Source of the DNA: Pelomonas candidula
GTDB taxonomy: Bacteria > Pseudomonadota > Gammaproteobacteria > Burkholderiales > Burkholderiaceae_C
Length of the DNA: 64,000 nt
Assembly (NCBI RefSeq): GCF_043555985.1
Contig: NZ_JBIGIC010000005.1
Coordinates: forward strand, 62,001 to 126,000
Direction of reading: 5' to 3'
Position 1 is the stretch's first letter. Each line of letters begins with the position of its first letter. Shown here piece by piece: positions 37,085-44,909 of the stretch. The notes under the pieces are model-generated. The model saw nothing but the letters and a program-made list of their open reading frames with translations, did not search any database and was not told the origin of the DNA. A program made the position numbers and the translations under genes.

Positions 37085-37393
37085 ATGATGGCGGTCATGT
37101 CCGAGACAGCCCCGATTCCGCTGTACCGCGTCACGCTGCTGCCCGGCGGCGAGACGTTCAACTGCGCAGCCGACCAGCCGCTGCTGCTGGCGGGGCTGGC
37201 CGCCGGCGTCACGCTGCCGTGGTCCTGCCGCAACGGCACCTGCCGCAGCTGCATCTCGCAGCTCGTAGACGGCCGCATCGAGCATCGCATCCCGTGGCCG
37301 GGCCTGTCGGCCGAGGAAAAGGCCGAGGGCTGGGTGCTGCCCTGCGTGGCCGAGCCGCGCAGCGACGTGACGCTGCGCGTATCAGCCGTCTAG
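37085..37393 (+). CDS. 2Fe-2S ferredoxin
   Basis: A plant-type [2Fe-2S] ferredoxin of about 102 residues. Cluster ligands are C-R-N-G-T-C-R-S-C (C-x4-C-x2-C) and a fourth Cys in 'L-P-C-V-A-E-P'. It is an electron carrier; the partner oxidoreductase is not encoded nearby. The start may be any of three in-frame ATGs (37085, 37088, 37097); no clear ribosome-binding site. It begins 11 bp after the right end of the MITE-like element, so its promoter may lie in or be disturbed by that element. The 3' end overlaps the convergent hydrolase gene by 4 bp. Confidence 0.9.
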   Translation: MMAVMSETAPIPLYRVTLLPGGETFNCAADQPLLLAGLAAGVTLPWSCRNGTCRSCISQLVDGRIEHRIPWPGLSAEEKAEGWVLPCVAEPRSDVTLRVSAV

Positions 37394-39060
37394 AGCTTGC
37401 GCGGCATCACCAGCGTCTGGCCGCCCTGCGTCAGCGTCGCCGAGCCGGCCTTGCCCTCCTCGGCACCGAAGTCCAGCTGCGCCCCGACCTGCGGCACATG
37501 GACCTGGCGCGGCGTCGTGGCCAGCAGCTCGAACGCAGGCTGCCCCGGCGCCTGGCCCATCAGGCGGCCCTTGTCGTTGATGAAGACCTTGATCGAGAAC
37601 TGCGGCGCGCTGTACTCGCCCACCAGCGCCCCCATCTGCGCGGCACTCAGCTGGATGAACTCGCGCTCGGGCGGCAGCTCGCCGCTGCGCGTCCAGCGCT
37701 CGCCCTGCTTCTCGCCGTTGTTGAAGACTGTCAGCGCCGAGACCTTGCCGTCAGCGCCGCGCTCCAGCTGCAGCTGGGCCACCGATTCAGGGAAGGCGAA
37801 ACGATCACCCCCCAACGGGACCAACGGCACGACTGGGCCCCCGCTGCGCTGGCTCTGCAACACGCCATCCTTGACCCGCAGCGTCCGTGTCTGATTGCCT
37901 TCGCGACCGAAGAGTCCCTCGGCGACCCTGAGTTGCTCGACCGGCACGGCGACGGGCACGGTGTCCGGGAACGGCTCGCCGATCGCAAACGCCGCCAGCT
38001 TCTGCGCCACCATGTCTTGGGCGAAGCCGCCGCTGTCGCTGTTGCGCAGGATGACGACGGTGGTCTGGCTGGCCGGCAGGTAGTTCAACAGCGACGAGAA
38101 GCCAGGGATGCCGCCGTTGTGGGCCAGCACGACCTGGTCGCGCAGCCTGACGCTGGCGATGCCGAAGCCGTAGCTGTGCGGCTTGGCGGCGCCTTCGGGC
38201 GTCGTCATGCGTTGGTAGCTGGCCTGGCTGATGAGCTTGCCGCCGTGCAGCGCCTGGTTCCAGCGCCACAGCCCTTCCGTGTTGGCGATCAGCGCGCCGG
38301 CCGCGTGCGGCTGCGTCATGCTGAGCATGCTGGCCGGCGCCACCTCGCCCGAGCCGTTCAGCGTGTAGCCACGCGCCATGCCCTTGAAGAGCTTGTCGCC
38401 GGCCTCGTAGGTCACGTTCGTGATGCCGGCCGGCTTCAGCAGCAGCTCGTCCACGCTCTGGTACCAGCGCTTGCCGGAGATGGCCTCGACGACGGCGCCG
38501 ACCAGCACGTAGCCGGAGTTGTTGTAGGCCCACTTCTCGCCGGGCGCGAAGTCGACGGGCAGGTCCTTGAACTCCTTGATCAGCTCCGCCGTGCTCAGGT
38601 CGCGCTTGATGGGCTCGGCCATGTAGCCGGGGATGCCGGTGTAGCTCTTCACGCCGGACGTGTGGTTGAGCAGCTGCGCCAGCGTGATCTTGCTGCCGTT
38701 GGGATAGTCCGGCAGGAACCTGGACAGCGGGTCGTCCAGCTTCGCCTTGCCCTCGTCGATCTGCTTGAGCAGCGCCGCGGCGGCGAACTGCTTCGTGATG
38801 GAGCCGATGCGCAGCAGGTTGTCCGGCTGCATGGGCACACCCAGCTCGATGCTGGCCGCGCCACGGGCGCCCTTGTAGAGCAGCTGGTCGCCACGTGCGA
38901 CAAGCACGGTGACACCGGGGCCGTCGCGGCTGACCTTCTGCTCGTCGAGCAGTTTGTCAGCGTAGGCCGCCATCGTTGCGGGCGTGGCGGGCTGGCCGGC
39001 GTGGGCTGCGCCGATCAACAGGGACAGCAGGACGGCGACGGGCATCTGGACTTGGCGCAT
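37390..39060 (-). CDS. Exported serine hydrolase, class C beta-lactamase family
   Basis: A 556-residue protein with a signal peptide (cleaving near 'G-A-A-H-A'), a beta-lactamase/DD-peptidase domain and an extra C-terminal ~170-residue beta-rich domain. The nucleophile is Ser87 in S-I-T-K, Tyr179 lies in Y-N-N, and 'L-A-H-N-G-G-I-P-G' provides the third motif (HxG). Such proteins are often D-aminopeptidases, esterases or penicillin-binding-like enzymes rather than resistance beta-lactamases. The first ATG (M-R-Q-V-Q-M-P) is used; the second, at 39045, would give a shorter signal peptide. Monocistronic. Confidence 0.9.
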   Translation of the reverse strand: MRQVQMPVAVLLSLLIGAAHAGQPATPATMAAYADKLLDEQKVSRDGPGVTVLVARGDQLLYKGARGAASIELGVPMQPDNLLRIGSITKQFAAAALLKQIDEGKAKLDDPLSRFLPDYPNGSKITLAQLLNHTSGVKSYTGIPGYMAEPIKRDLSTAELIKEFKDLPVDFAPGEKWAYNNSGYVLVGAVVEAISGKRWYQSVDELLLKPAGITNVTYEAGDKLFKGMARGYTLNGSGEVAPASMLSMTQPHAAGALIANTEGLWRWNQALHGGKLISQASYQRMTTPEGAAKPHSYGFGIASVRLRDQVVLAHNGGIPGFSSLLNYLPASQTTVVILRNSDSGGFAQDMVAQKLAAFAIGEPFPDTVPVAVPVEQLRVAEGLFGREGNQTRTLRVKDGVLQSQRSGGPVVPLVPLGGDRFAFPESVAQLQLERGADGKVSALTVFNNGEKQGERWTRSGELPPEREFIQLSAAQMGALVGEYSAPQFSIKVFINDKGRLMGQAPGQPAFELLATTPRQVHVPQVGAQLDFGAEEGKAGSATLTQGGQTLVMPRKL

Positions 39061-39164
39061 GGGTGCAAACGGGTGGGTTGAACGGCGCGCAGCATCGCGG
39101 CGGTGTGGCGCGAAAGCATGCGCCATGCGACGGACTGCAGGAACACAGGCATGAGCCGCTCGGA

Positions 39165-39419
39165 CCATCCACAGCGCCTGTGGACAAACCCGTGAACAGC
39201 CTGCGGGCGGAGTCGCCAAGTGCTTGGTGCCACAAGGCTTTTCCTACCCTGCCTCACTTTGAGGCAGTTCCGTGACAGGGAAACCCACAGCACGGGAACC
39301 GCCATCCACAGCATCTGTGGACAAACCCGTGAACACCCTGCGGGCGAAAGCGGCAAGTGCTTGGCACGAAAGGCGTTTTCTTGCGCTGCCTCAGATTGAG
39401 GCAGCAGCGTGACACGGGA
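39165..39419. repeat. Two-copy structured tandem repeat, period 137 bp
   Basis: Two ~118-bp units start at 39165 and 39302. Both contain, in the same order, the dyad CCACAG-N3-CTGTGG, the 9-mer TGTGGACAA (reverse of TTGTCCACA), CCCGTGAACA, CCTGCGGGCG, the near-palindrome CAAGTGCTTG, and the hairpin CTGCCTCA-N3-TGAGGCAG. Loops and linkers differ between copies while the stems are kept. It fills the gap between two genes with no supportable ORF inside. It may be an RNA or DNA structural element, or part of the promoter of the acyltransferase. Confidence 0.8.
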
Positions 39420-39430
39420 CAATCGCGGCC

Positions 39431-40021
39431 ATGCACCGCACCATCTTCACGACGCCCGTCGTCAGTACCTTGTTGCGCGGCTTCTCACTCGCCTGGCTCA
39501 AGGCAGCCGGCTGGACGGTCCAGGGCGAACTGCTGCCCGAAGCGCGCAAGAGCGTCTTCATCGCCGCGCCGCACACCAGCAACTGGGACCTGCCGTACAC
39601 CCTCTTCGCCGCCTTCGCGCTGCGGCTCACGCCGTACTGGATGGGCAAGGCGTCGATCTTCAAGTTCCCGTTCGGCGGCCTGATGCGCTGGCTGGGCGGC
39701 ATCGCCGTGGACCGCAGCAAGTCGACCAACCTCGTCGCGGCCTCCGCAGCCGCGCTGGAGGCGGCCGACGGCCCGGTGCAGCTCATCGTGCCGCCCGAGG
39801 GCACGCGCAGCAAGACCATCTACTGGAAGACCGGTTTCTACTGGATTGCCGTCACGGCGAAGCTGCCCATCGTGATGGCCTACATGGACTATCCGCGCAA
39901 GCTCGTGGGGCTTGGCCCGCTGTTCACACCCACCGGCGACGTCGAGGCCGACATGGCCGAGATCAAGCGCTACTACGCCCAGTTCAAGGGCAAGAACTCG
40001 GACCAGTTCACACACGAATGA
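39431..40021 (+). CDS. 1-acylglycerol-3-phosphate acyltransferase-like protein
   Basis: A 196-residue lysophospholipid-acyltransferase-fold protein. The catalytic H-x4-D is 'H-T-S-N-W-D' at residues 48-53, and 'P-P-E-G-T-R-S' at 120-126 is the acceptor-binding motif. It is close to the small bacterial branch found beside housekeeping genes rather than to PlsC proper. Probably inner-membrane associated. GACAAT (39418-39423) lies 7 bp before the ATG and no ribosome-binding site is seen, so the transcript may be leaderless. Its stop overlaps the VF530 gene start. Confidence 0.9.
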   Translation: MHRTIFTTPVVSTLLRGFSLAWLKAAGWTVQGELLPEARKSVFIAAPHTSNWDLPYTLFAAFALRLTPYWMGKASIFKFPFGGLMRWLGGIAVDRSKSTNLVAASAAALEAADGPVQLIVPPEGTRSKTIYWKTGFYWIAVTAKLPIVMAYMDYPRKLVGLGPLFTPTGDVEADMAEIKRYYAQFKGKNSDQFTHE

Positions 40022-40263
40022 ACACGACGACCGCATCCAAAGACCCGCTGCACGGCATGACGCTGGAGGCCATCGTGAACGCGCTGGTCGAGTATTTCGG
40101 CTGGGCCGAGTTGGGCCAGCGCATCGAGATCAAGTGCTTTCGCATCGACCCGAGCGTGTCATCGAGCCTGAAGTTCCTGCGCAAGACGCCGTGGGCGCGC
40201 GCCAAGGTCGAGAGCCTGTACCTGTTCATGCGACGCGAACAGGCCCGCAGCGCTCGCGAGTGA
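40018..40263 (+). CDS. VF530 family DNA-binding protein
   Basis: An 81-residue protein of the VF530 (DUF2132) family: 'D-P-L-H-G-M-T-L-E-A-I-V-N-A-L-V-E-Y-F-G-W', 'I-K-C-F-R-I-D-P-S', 'S-S-L-K-F-L-R-K-T-P-W-A-R-A-K-V-E-S-L-Y'. The Vibrio fischeri member has a four-helix fold and was described as DNA-binding; its role is unknown. The start overlaps the acyltransferase stop (ATGA), giving translational coupling. Confidence 0.93.
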   Translation: MNTTTASKDPLHGMTLEAIVNALVEYFGWAELGQRIEIKCFRIDPSVSSSLKFLRKTPWARAKVESLYLFMRREQARSARE

Positions 40264-40403
40264 TTCGGCAGGGCCCAACCCGCCCGGGTGCTGACGGCCG
40301 CGAGGCCGGCGCGCAATAGTTCACAGCCCGCCTTCCCAGAAATCCAAGGGTTTTCACGGAAGTGCGCGAGCATGCCGCCTTCGCGAAACAGGAAGGTGCG
40401 GCA

Positions 40404-41945
40404 ATGTTCAAACTCAACCAATGGCAATTGCGGTCGCGCGTGCTGACCGGCTTTGCGCTGGTCATGCTGCTGATGACCGTGGCGTCGGCCGTCGGCGTGC
40501 TGCGCGTCTCGATGCTGAGCCAGCGCATCGACCATCTGGTCGAGGTGGACATGCACGCGCTGGAGCTGTCGCGCCAATGGGCCGGCCTGACCGAGGGCAA
40601 CATCCAGCGCCGCATCGTCGCGCTGATCGTCGAGGATGAGGGCTTCGTCAAGGCGTTCACCGCCCGCTCCAAGGAGATCTCGGCTCGCATCGACAAGATC
40701 CAGAGCGAGCTCGACGAGATCAGCAAGACGTCCGAGTCCGACCGCCTGATGGAGGTCATCAACGCCGCCCGCAAGAGTTACCAGGAGGCTCGCGAATCGG
40801 TCATCAAGGGCAAGGCGGCCGGAGACAACATCAACGAGCGCAGCGCCAAGGAGCTCATCCCGGCCATGGAGCGCTATCTCACGGCCATCGACCAATACGC
40901 CGAGCACACCCGCACGGTGCTGCACACGGCGCGAGACGAGGCCCAGCAGGAGGCCCGCACGGCCAAGCAGGTCGTGCTGACGCTGCTGGTTGTCGCGCTC
41001 GCGCTGGGTGTGACCATCGCGCTCATCATCACGCGCTCCGTGACCGCGCCACTGGCCCAGGCCCAGGCGTTGAGCCACGCGATCGCCAGTGGCGACCTGA
41101 GCCAGCGCACGGCGGTCGAGGGCCGTGACGAGATGGCTGCACTGGGCCAGGCCCTGGTCGACATGCAGGGACGCCTCGCGGGCACGATCGCCGGCGTGCG
41201 CCGCGCCGCCGACCAGGTGCAACTGGCCGCCGCGGAGATCGCGACCGGCAACACCGACCTGTCGCAGCGCACCGAGCATGCCGCCAGCAACCTGGAGGAA
41301 ACCGGCGCCGCGATGGCCACGCTGAGCGACAGCGTGCGACTGAATGCCGACTCGGCGCGCGAGGCCAACACGCTGGCGCAGACCGCGTCGCAGGTGGCCG
41401 ATCGCGGCGGCGAGATGGTCGAGCGCGTCATCAGCACGATGAACGACATCCAGCAGTCGTCCGGCAAGATCGCCGACATCATCGGCGTCATCGACGGCAT
41501 CGCGTTCCAGACCAACATCCTGGCGCTCAATGCCGCCGTGGAAGCGGCCCGCGCGGGCGAGCAGGGCCGGGGCTTCGCCGTCGTGGCCGGCGAGGTGCGC
41601 TCGCTGGCCCAGCGCAGCGCCGAGGCGGCCAAGGAGATCAAGAGCCTGATCACTGCGAGCGTCGAGCGTGTCGACGCCGGCAGCCGCCTGGTCACCGACA
41701 CCGGCGAGACGATGCGCGAGGTGGTCGGCAGCGTGCAGCGTGTGCGCCGCATCATCGGCGAGATCTCCGAGGCCAGCGCCAACCAGTCGACGACGCTGGG
41801 CGAGATCGGCCAGGCGGTGCAGCAGCTCGACCAGATGACGCAGCAGAACGCCGCGCTCGTCGAGGAGGCCGCCGCGGCGGCCGAGAGCCTGCGCGAGCAG
41901 GCCTCCGGCCTCGTGCAGTCGGTCGCGAGTTTCAGGCTGCAGTGA
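40404..41945 (+). CDS. Methyl-accepting chemotaxis protein
   Basis: A 513-residue chemoreceptor. TM1 'V-L-T-G-F-A-L-V-M-L-L-M-T-V-A-S-A-V-G' is near 12-31, a periplasmic helical-bundle sensor follows (about 32-187), TM2 near 190-212 ends at a HAMP domain, and the conserved signalling tip (N-I-L-A-L-N-A-A-V-E-A-A-R-A-G-E-Q) is near 370. The start is the ATG after GGAAGG; an upstream in-frame start at 40362 is less likely. It differs from the 2349 receptor in its sensor domain. No C-terminal pentapeptide. Confidence 0.96.
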   Translation: MFKLNQWQLRSRVLTGFALVMLLMTVASAVGVLRVSMLSQRIDHLVEVDMHALELSRQWAGLTEGNIQRRIVALIVEDEGFVKAFTARSKEISARIDKIQSELDEISKTSESDRLMEVINAARKSYQEARESVIKGKAAGDNINERSAKELIPAMERYLTAIDQYAEHTRTVLHTARDEAQQEARTAKQVVLTLLVVALALGVTIALIITRSVTAPLAQAQALSHAIASGDLSQRTAVEGRDEMAALGQALVDMQGRLAGTIAGVRRAADQVQLAAAEIATGNTDLSQRTEHAASNLEETGAAMATLSDSVRLNADSAREANTLAQTASQVADRGGEMVERVISTMNDIQQSSGKIADIIGVIDGIAFQTNILALNAAVEAARAGEQGRGFAVVAGEVRSLAQRSAEAAKEIKSLITASVERVDAGSRLVTDTGETMREVVGSVQRVRRIIGEISEASANQSTTLGEIGQAVQQLDQMTQQNAALVEEAAAAAESLREQASGLVQSVASFRLQ

Positions 41946-41990
41946 GCCCCTCGTCCAGCCGCACGCCGCTGAACGCGGTGCGTCTGGCCG

Positions 41991-42042
41991 GTCCCCCGAG
42001 GGGACGGCGATGTCCGCGGCTTCTAGCCGCGAACACATCGCC
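41991..42042. terminator. Two back-to-back hairpins between the MCP and minE
   Basis: First hairpin: GTCCCC-CGA-GGGGAC (41991-42005). Second: GGCGATGT-c-CGCGGCT-tct-AGCCGCG-aac-ACATCGCC (42006-42042), an extended stem. They lie in the convergent gap and could end transcription from both sides, but no T-run follows, so intrinsic termination is uncertain. Confidence 0.55.
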
Positions 42043-42123
42043 AACGCGGGCCGGCTTGGGGCGGCCCGGCGCCCGGCCCGCGTGGGGCACTACGGTTACC
42101 CGGGATCGCAATCCGCAGGCGCT

Positions 42124-42390
42124 CTAGCGCCCCGGCGCAGCCTCCGGGAGTTCGATCTTCACCTCGAGCACCTCCAGGTCGCCCTGGCGCTCCATGTGGA
42201 CCTTGATGTCGTCGGGGTTGATCGACACGTATTTGCTGATGACGGCCACCAGCTCGCGCTGCAGCTGCGGCAGGTAGTCGGGGCTGGCGCTGCGGCCGTT
42301 GCGTTCGTGCGCGAGGATGAGCTGCAGCCGCTCCTTCGCGACGCTGGCGGAGCTCTTTTTCTCGCCGAGGAAGAAGTTCAGGAATCCCAT
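42124..42390 (-). CDS. minE: Cell division topological specificity factor MinE
   Basis: An 88-residue MinE. The N-terminal membrane/MinD-binding part 'M-G-F-L-N-F-F-L-G-E-K-K-S-S-A-S-V-A-K-E-R-L' is followed by the dimerisation domain with 'V-I-S-K-Y-V-S-I-N-P-D-D-I-K-V'. It displaces MinD from the membrane to drive pole-to-pole oscillation, so that the septum forms at midcell. It is 12 bp downstream of minD in the order minC-minD-minE. Confidence 0.97.
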   Translation of the reverse strand: MGFLNFFLGEKKSSASVAKERLQLILAHERNGRSASPDYLPQLQRELVAVISKYVSINPDDIKVHMERQGDLEVLEVKIELPEAAPGR

Positions 42391-42402
42391 CGCTCGGCCT
42401 CC

Positions 42403-43221
42403 TTACTTCGCCCCGAAGACGCGCTTGAACCAGCTCTGCTTCACGGCCTCGGTGAAGCGCATCGGCTTGTCCTCGCCGAGGAATCGCGCCACGACGTCCT
42501 TGTAGGCCTCGGCCACGTCGGTGCCGGCCAGATGGATGGCCGGCGTGCCCTGGTTGGACGCCTGCAGCACGCTCTCGCTTTCCGGGATGACGCCGATCAG
42601 CGGCGTGCGCAGGATCTCGTGAATGTCGTCCAGGCTCAGCATCTGGCCGCCTTCGACGCGATTCGGGTTGTAGCGCGTGATGAGCAGATGCTCCTTCACG
42701 GGCTCGCCGCCCTCGATGGCGCGCTTGGTCTTGCTGCTCAGCATGCCGAGGATGCGGTCGCTGTCGCGCACCGACGAGACCTCGGGGTTGGTCACCACCA
42801 GCGCCTCGTCGGCGTAGTGCATGGCCATCAGCGCACCGGTCTCGATGCCGGCCGGCGAGTCGCAGACGATGTAGTCGAACTCCATCTCCTTCAACTCGTT
42901 GAGCACGCGCTCGACGCCTTCCTGCTTCAGCGCGTCCTTGTCGCGCGTCTGCGAGGCGGCCAGGATGTAGAGCTTGTCGAGCTGCTTGTCCTTGATCAGC
43001 GCCTGCGTCAGCTTGATCTCTTCGTTGACGACGTTGATGAGGTCGTACACGACGCGGCGCTCGACGCCCATGATGAGGTCGAGGTTGCGCAGGCCCACGT
43101 CGAAGTCGATGACGCAGGTCTTGAAGCCGCGCATCGCGAGGCCGGTGGCGAAGCTCGCGCTGGTGGTGGTCTTGCCGACCCCGCCCTTGCCGGAGGTGAC
43201 GACGACGATCTTGGTGGTCAT
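42403..43221 (-). CDS. minD: Septum site-determining ATPase MinD
   Basis: A 272-residue ParA/MinD ATPase with the deviant Walker A 'K-G-G-V-G-K-T-T-T' at residues 12-20, 'D-F-D-V-G-L-R-N-L-D' and 'D-S-P-A-G-I-E' switch motifs, and an amphipathic C-terminal helix (F-T-E-A-V-K-Q-S-W-F-K-R-V-F) for membrane binding. It recruits MinC and is recycled by MinE. It lies 42 bp after minC. Confidence 0.98.
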   Translation of the reverse strand: MTTKIVVVTSGKGGVGKTTTSASFATGLAMRGFKTCVIDFDVGLRNLDLIMGVERRVVYDLINVVNEEIKLTQALIKDKQLDKLYILAASQTRDKDALKQEGVERVLNELKEMEFDYIVCDSPAGIETGALMAMHYADEALVVTNPEVSSVRDSDRILGMLSSKTKRAIEGGEPVKEHLLITRYNPNRVEGGQMLSLDDIHEILRTPLIGVIPESESVLQASNQGTPAIHLAGTDVAEAYKDVVARFLGEDKPMRFTEAVKQSWFKRVFGAK

Positions 43222-43263
43222 CTGGAGCTTTCCTGTTCGTTCAATTCAATCGGGGTTCGGGGC

Positions 43264-44097
43264 TCAGAAAACGAGCGGCTGCATCAGCAGCTTCTCGCCG
43301 TCGAGATAGACCTGGGCCGGCTTGCCGGCGACGTCGGCGGGCAGCGGGTTCTCGGTCGTGCGGTAGATGCCGGCGATGGACAGCAGCTCCGCCTCCAGGC
43401 TGTGCGCGTAGATGCGCGCCGACGTGTCGCCGCGCGCGCCGGCGATGGCCTTGCCACGCAGCGGTGCGTAGACGTGCACGCTGCCGTCGGCGATGACCTC
43501 GGCGCCATGGTTCACGAGCGCCAGCACGACGAGGTCGCCGCCCTTGGCGTAGATGCGCTGGCCGGAGCGCAGCGGCTTGTCGACAACCAGCGTCGGCGCG
43601 GGCGACGCAACGGGAACCGGGCGCTCGATGATCTTCTCGACGGTGATCTCGCGCACCACTTCGCGCACGGTCTCGGCTGGCGCGGCCGGCGCCGCGACGG
43701 CGGGCTCGTCGGCCGCATCGGCCAGGCCCAGCTCGCGCGCCAGCGCCAGTTCCTCGGCCGTCGCACCGGCCACGGCCACAGGCTGCAGCTGGCTCGCGCG
43801 CAGCAGCGCGACGATGGCCTTCAGATCCACCGGTGCCGGGCCGTCCAGCGCCAGCGCGGCCTGGCCTTCCGCCGCGGCGGCTGCCGGCGCGCGGGGCACG
43901 TTGCTGAGGTCGATGACGACGGGCTCATGCTCGAAGCCACCGGCACCGGCCCGCTCGGCCCAGTCGGCGGCGAGTTCGGCCATGTCGGCGCTGTGCAGCA
44001 CCAGCCCCAGCAGGCTGAAGCGGCGCGACTTCAGTTCGAAAGTACCGGTGCGTGAAGCGCTCCTGCGCCCGCCGCCCTCCCTCGTCATGTCCACCAT
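43264..44097 (-). CDS. minC: Septum site-determining protein MinC
   Basis: A 277-residue inhibitor of FtsZ assembly. The N-terminal domain (about 15-120) starts 'T-F-E-L-K-S-R-R-F-S-L-L-G-L-V-L'. An Ala/Pro/Glu-rich linker follows, then the C-terminal MinD-binding beta-helix domain (about 165-270) with 'L-R-S-G-Q-R-I-Y-A-K-G-G-D-L-V-V-L' and 'G-A-R-G-D-T-S-A-R-I-Y-A'. It is first in minCDE. An alternative ATG at 44088 would start at M-T-R-E. The gene faces the AT-rich 44098-44693 gap, where its promoter should lie. Confidence 0.95.
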   Translation of the reverse strand: MVDMTREGGGRRSASRTGTFELKSRRFSLLGLVLHSADMAELAADWAERAGAGGFEHEPVVIDLSNVPRAPAAAAAEGQAALALDGPAPVDLKAIVALLRASQLQPVAVAGATAEELALARELGLADAADEPAVAAPAAPAETVREVVREITVEKIIERPVPVASPAPTLVVDKPLRSGQRIYAKGGDLVVLALVNHGAEVIADGSVHVYAPLRGKAIAGARGDTSARIYAHSLEAELLSIAGIYRTTENPLPADVAGKPAQVYLDGEKLLMQPLVF

Positions 44098-44270
44098 CTG
44101 CGCCGCTGCCGCCCGTTCAAAAGGCCGCGAGTTTAGCCGCCGCGCCGAAACAGGCCCCTAGGGGACTGACCCCAAGCCTGCCGTGCGCGATCGCCTCAAA
44201 AACGGGCAGCGCAAGTCCGGCACTGGCCGATCAAGCACTTAGCGCCGCTGTCGTCAGCCGGCCCACAGAC

Positions 44271-44557
44271 TTGTCCACAGTTGGCGGGGACAAACGACAT
44301 CGATCTGTCATCCGGACCCGTGACATCGGTCCGCGGCGGCTTGACTTATCCCCACTTCTGGCAGGCGTCAAGCTTTTTAGACCCTGAGTCCTCTCGTTCG
44401 CCCACCGAACCCAGCAACATCGCTAAGTTATTGATTTATATAGCCCGCCTGGATTTGCTTAAAAAAACAGCAACCTAAGCGGACCCGCATCACACAAGGG
44501 CTTGGCGTCGATGCGAGGGGGTTCTCCACAAAGTTTTCCACAGACTCAGTGGATAGC
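44271..44557. other. AT-rich gap with DnaA-box-like 9-mers between minC and the 44694 gene
   Basis: Within the 44098-44693 gap there is no gene I can support. DnaA-box-like 9-mers occur at 44271-44279 (TTGTCCACA), 44346-44354 (TTATCCCCA), 44522-44530 (TTCTCCACA) and 44534-44542 (TTTTCCACA), with a weaker inverted one near 44549. Between them, 44422-44470 is strikingly AT-rich for this genome (runs such as TTATTGATTTATATA and AAAAAAAC). The layout resembles a replication origin or a DnaA-responsive regulatory region. The promoters of minCDE and of the 44694 gene also must lie here. Confidence 0.5.
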
Positions 44558-44693
44558 TTGCAGAAGCATTACGAATCAGTGACTTAACGGCGATCCTTGA
44601 GGCGCAGTGGAGCTTTCGGCGCCAACTTGGGAGCACCCGGAGGCCCGACGCAAGCTACATTGGGCCAGCCGCACCGCTCAAAGGAGAGTCCAT

Positions 44694-44873
44694 TTGGCCA
44701 CCCCGAACTACAGCTACGAGAAACGCCAGCGCGAGCTGGCCAAGAAGCGCAAGGCCGAAGAGAAGCGCCAGCGCAAGCTCAACGGCAAGCCTGGCGACGA
44801 CACGGCACCGGAGGAGCCCCAGGCCGAAGACGGTGCCGCCGCCCCGGCCGAACCCGCCGATCCGCAAACCTAG
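44694..44873 (+). CDS. Small basic conserved protein with TTG start
   Basis: A 59-residue highly charged protein: 'A-T-P-N-Y-S-Y-E-K-R-Q-R-E-L-A-K-K-R-K-A-E-E-K-R-Q-R-K' followed by an acidic Pro/Ala tail. The N-terminal half is a K/R/E-rich helix, probably nucleic-acid or ribosome associated (inference). The TTG start is chosen because AGGAGAG lies 6 bp upstream and the protein then begins (M)-A-T-P-N-Y-S-Y-E, the form I would expect for this small family of Burkholderiales. No ATG is available nearby in frame. metG follows within 40 bp. Confidence 0.8.
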   Translation: MATPNYSYEKRQRELAKKRKAEEKRQRKLNGKPGDDTAPEEPQAEDGAAAPAEPADPQT

Positions 44874-44909
44874 AATCCAAGGTTTTCCCGTCCCGTCCCG
44901 TCGCGTCCA

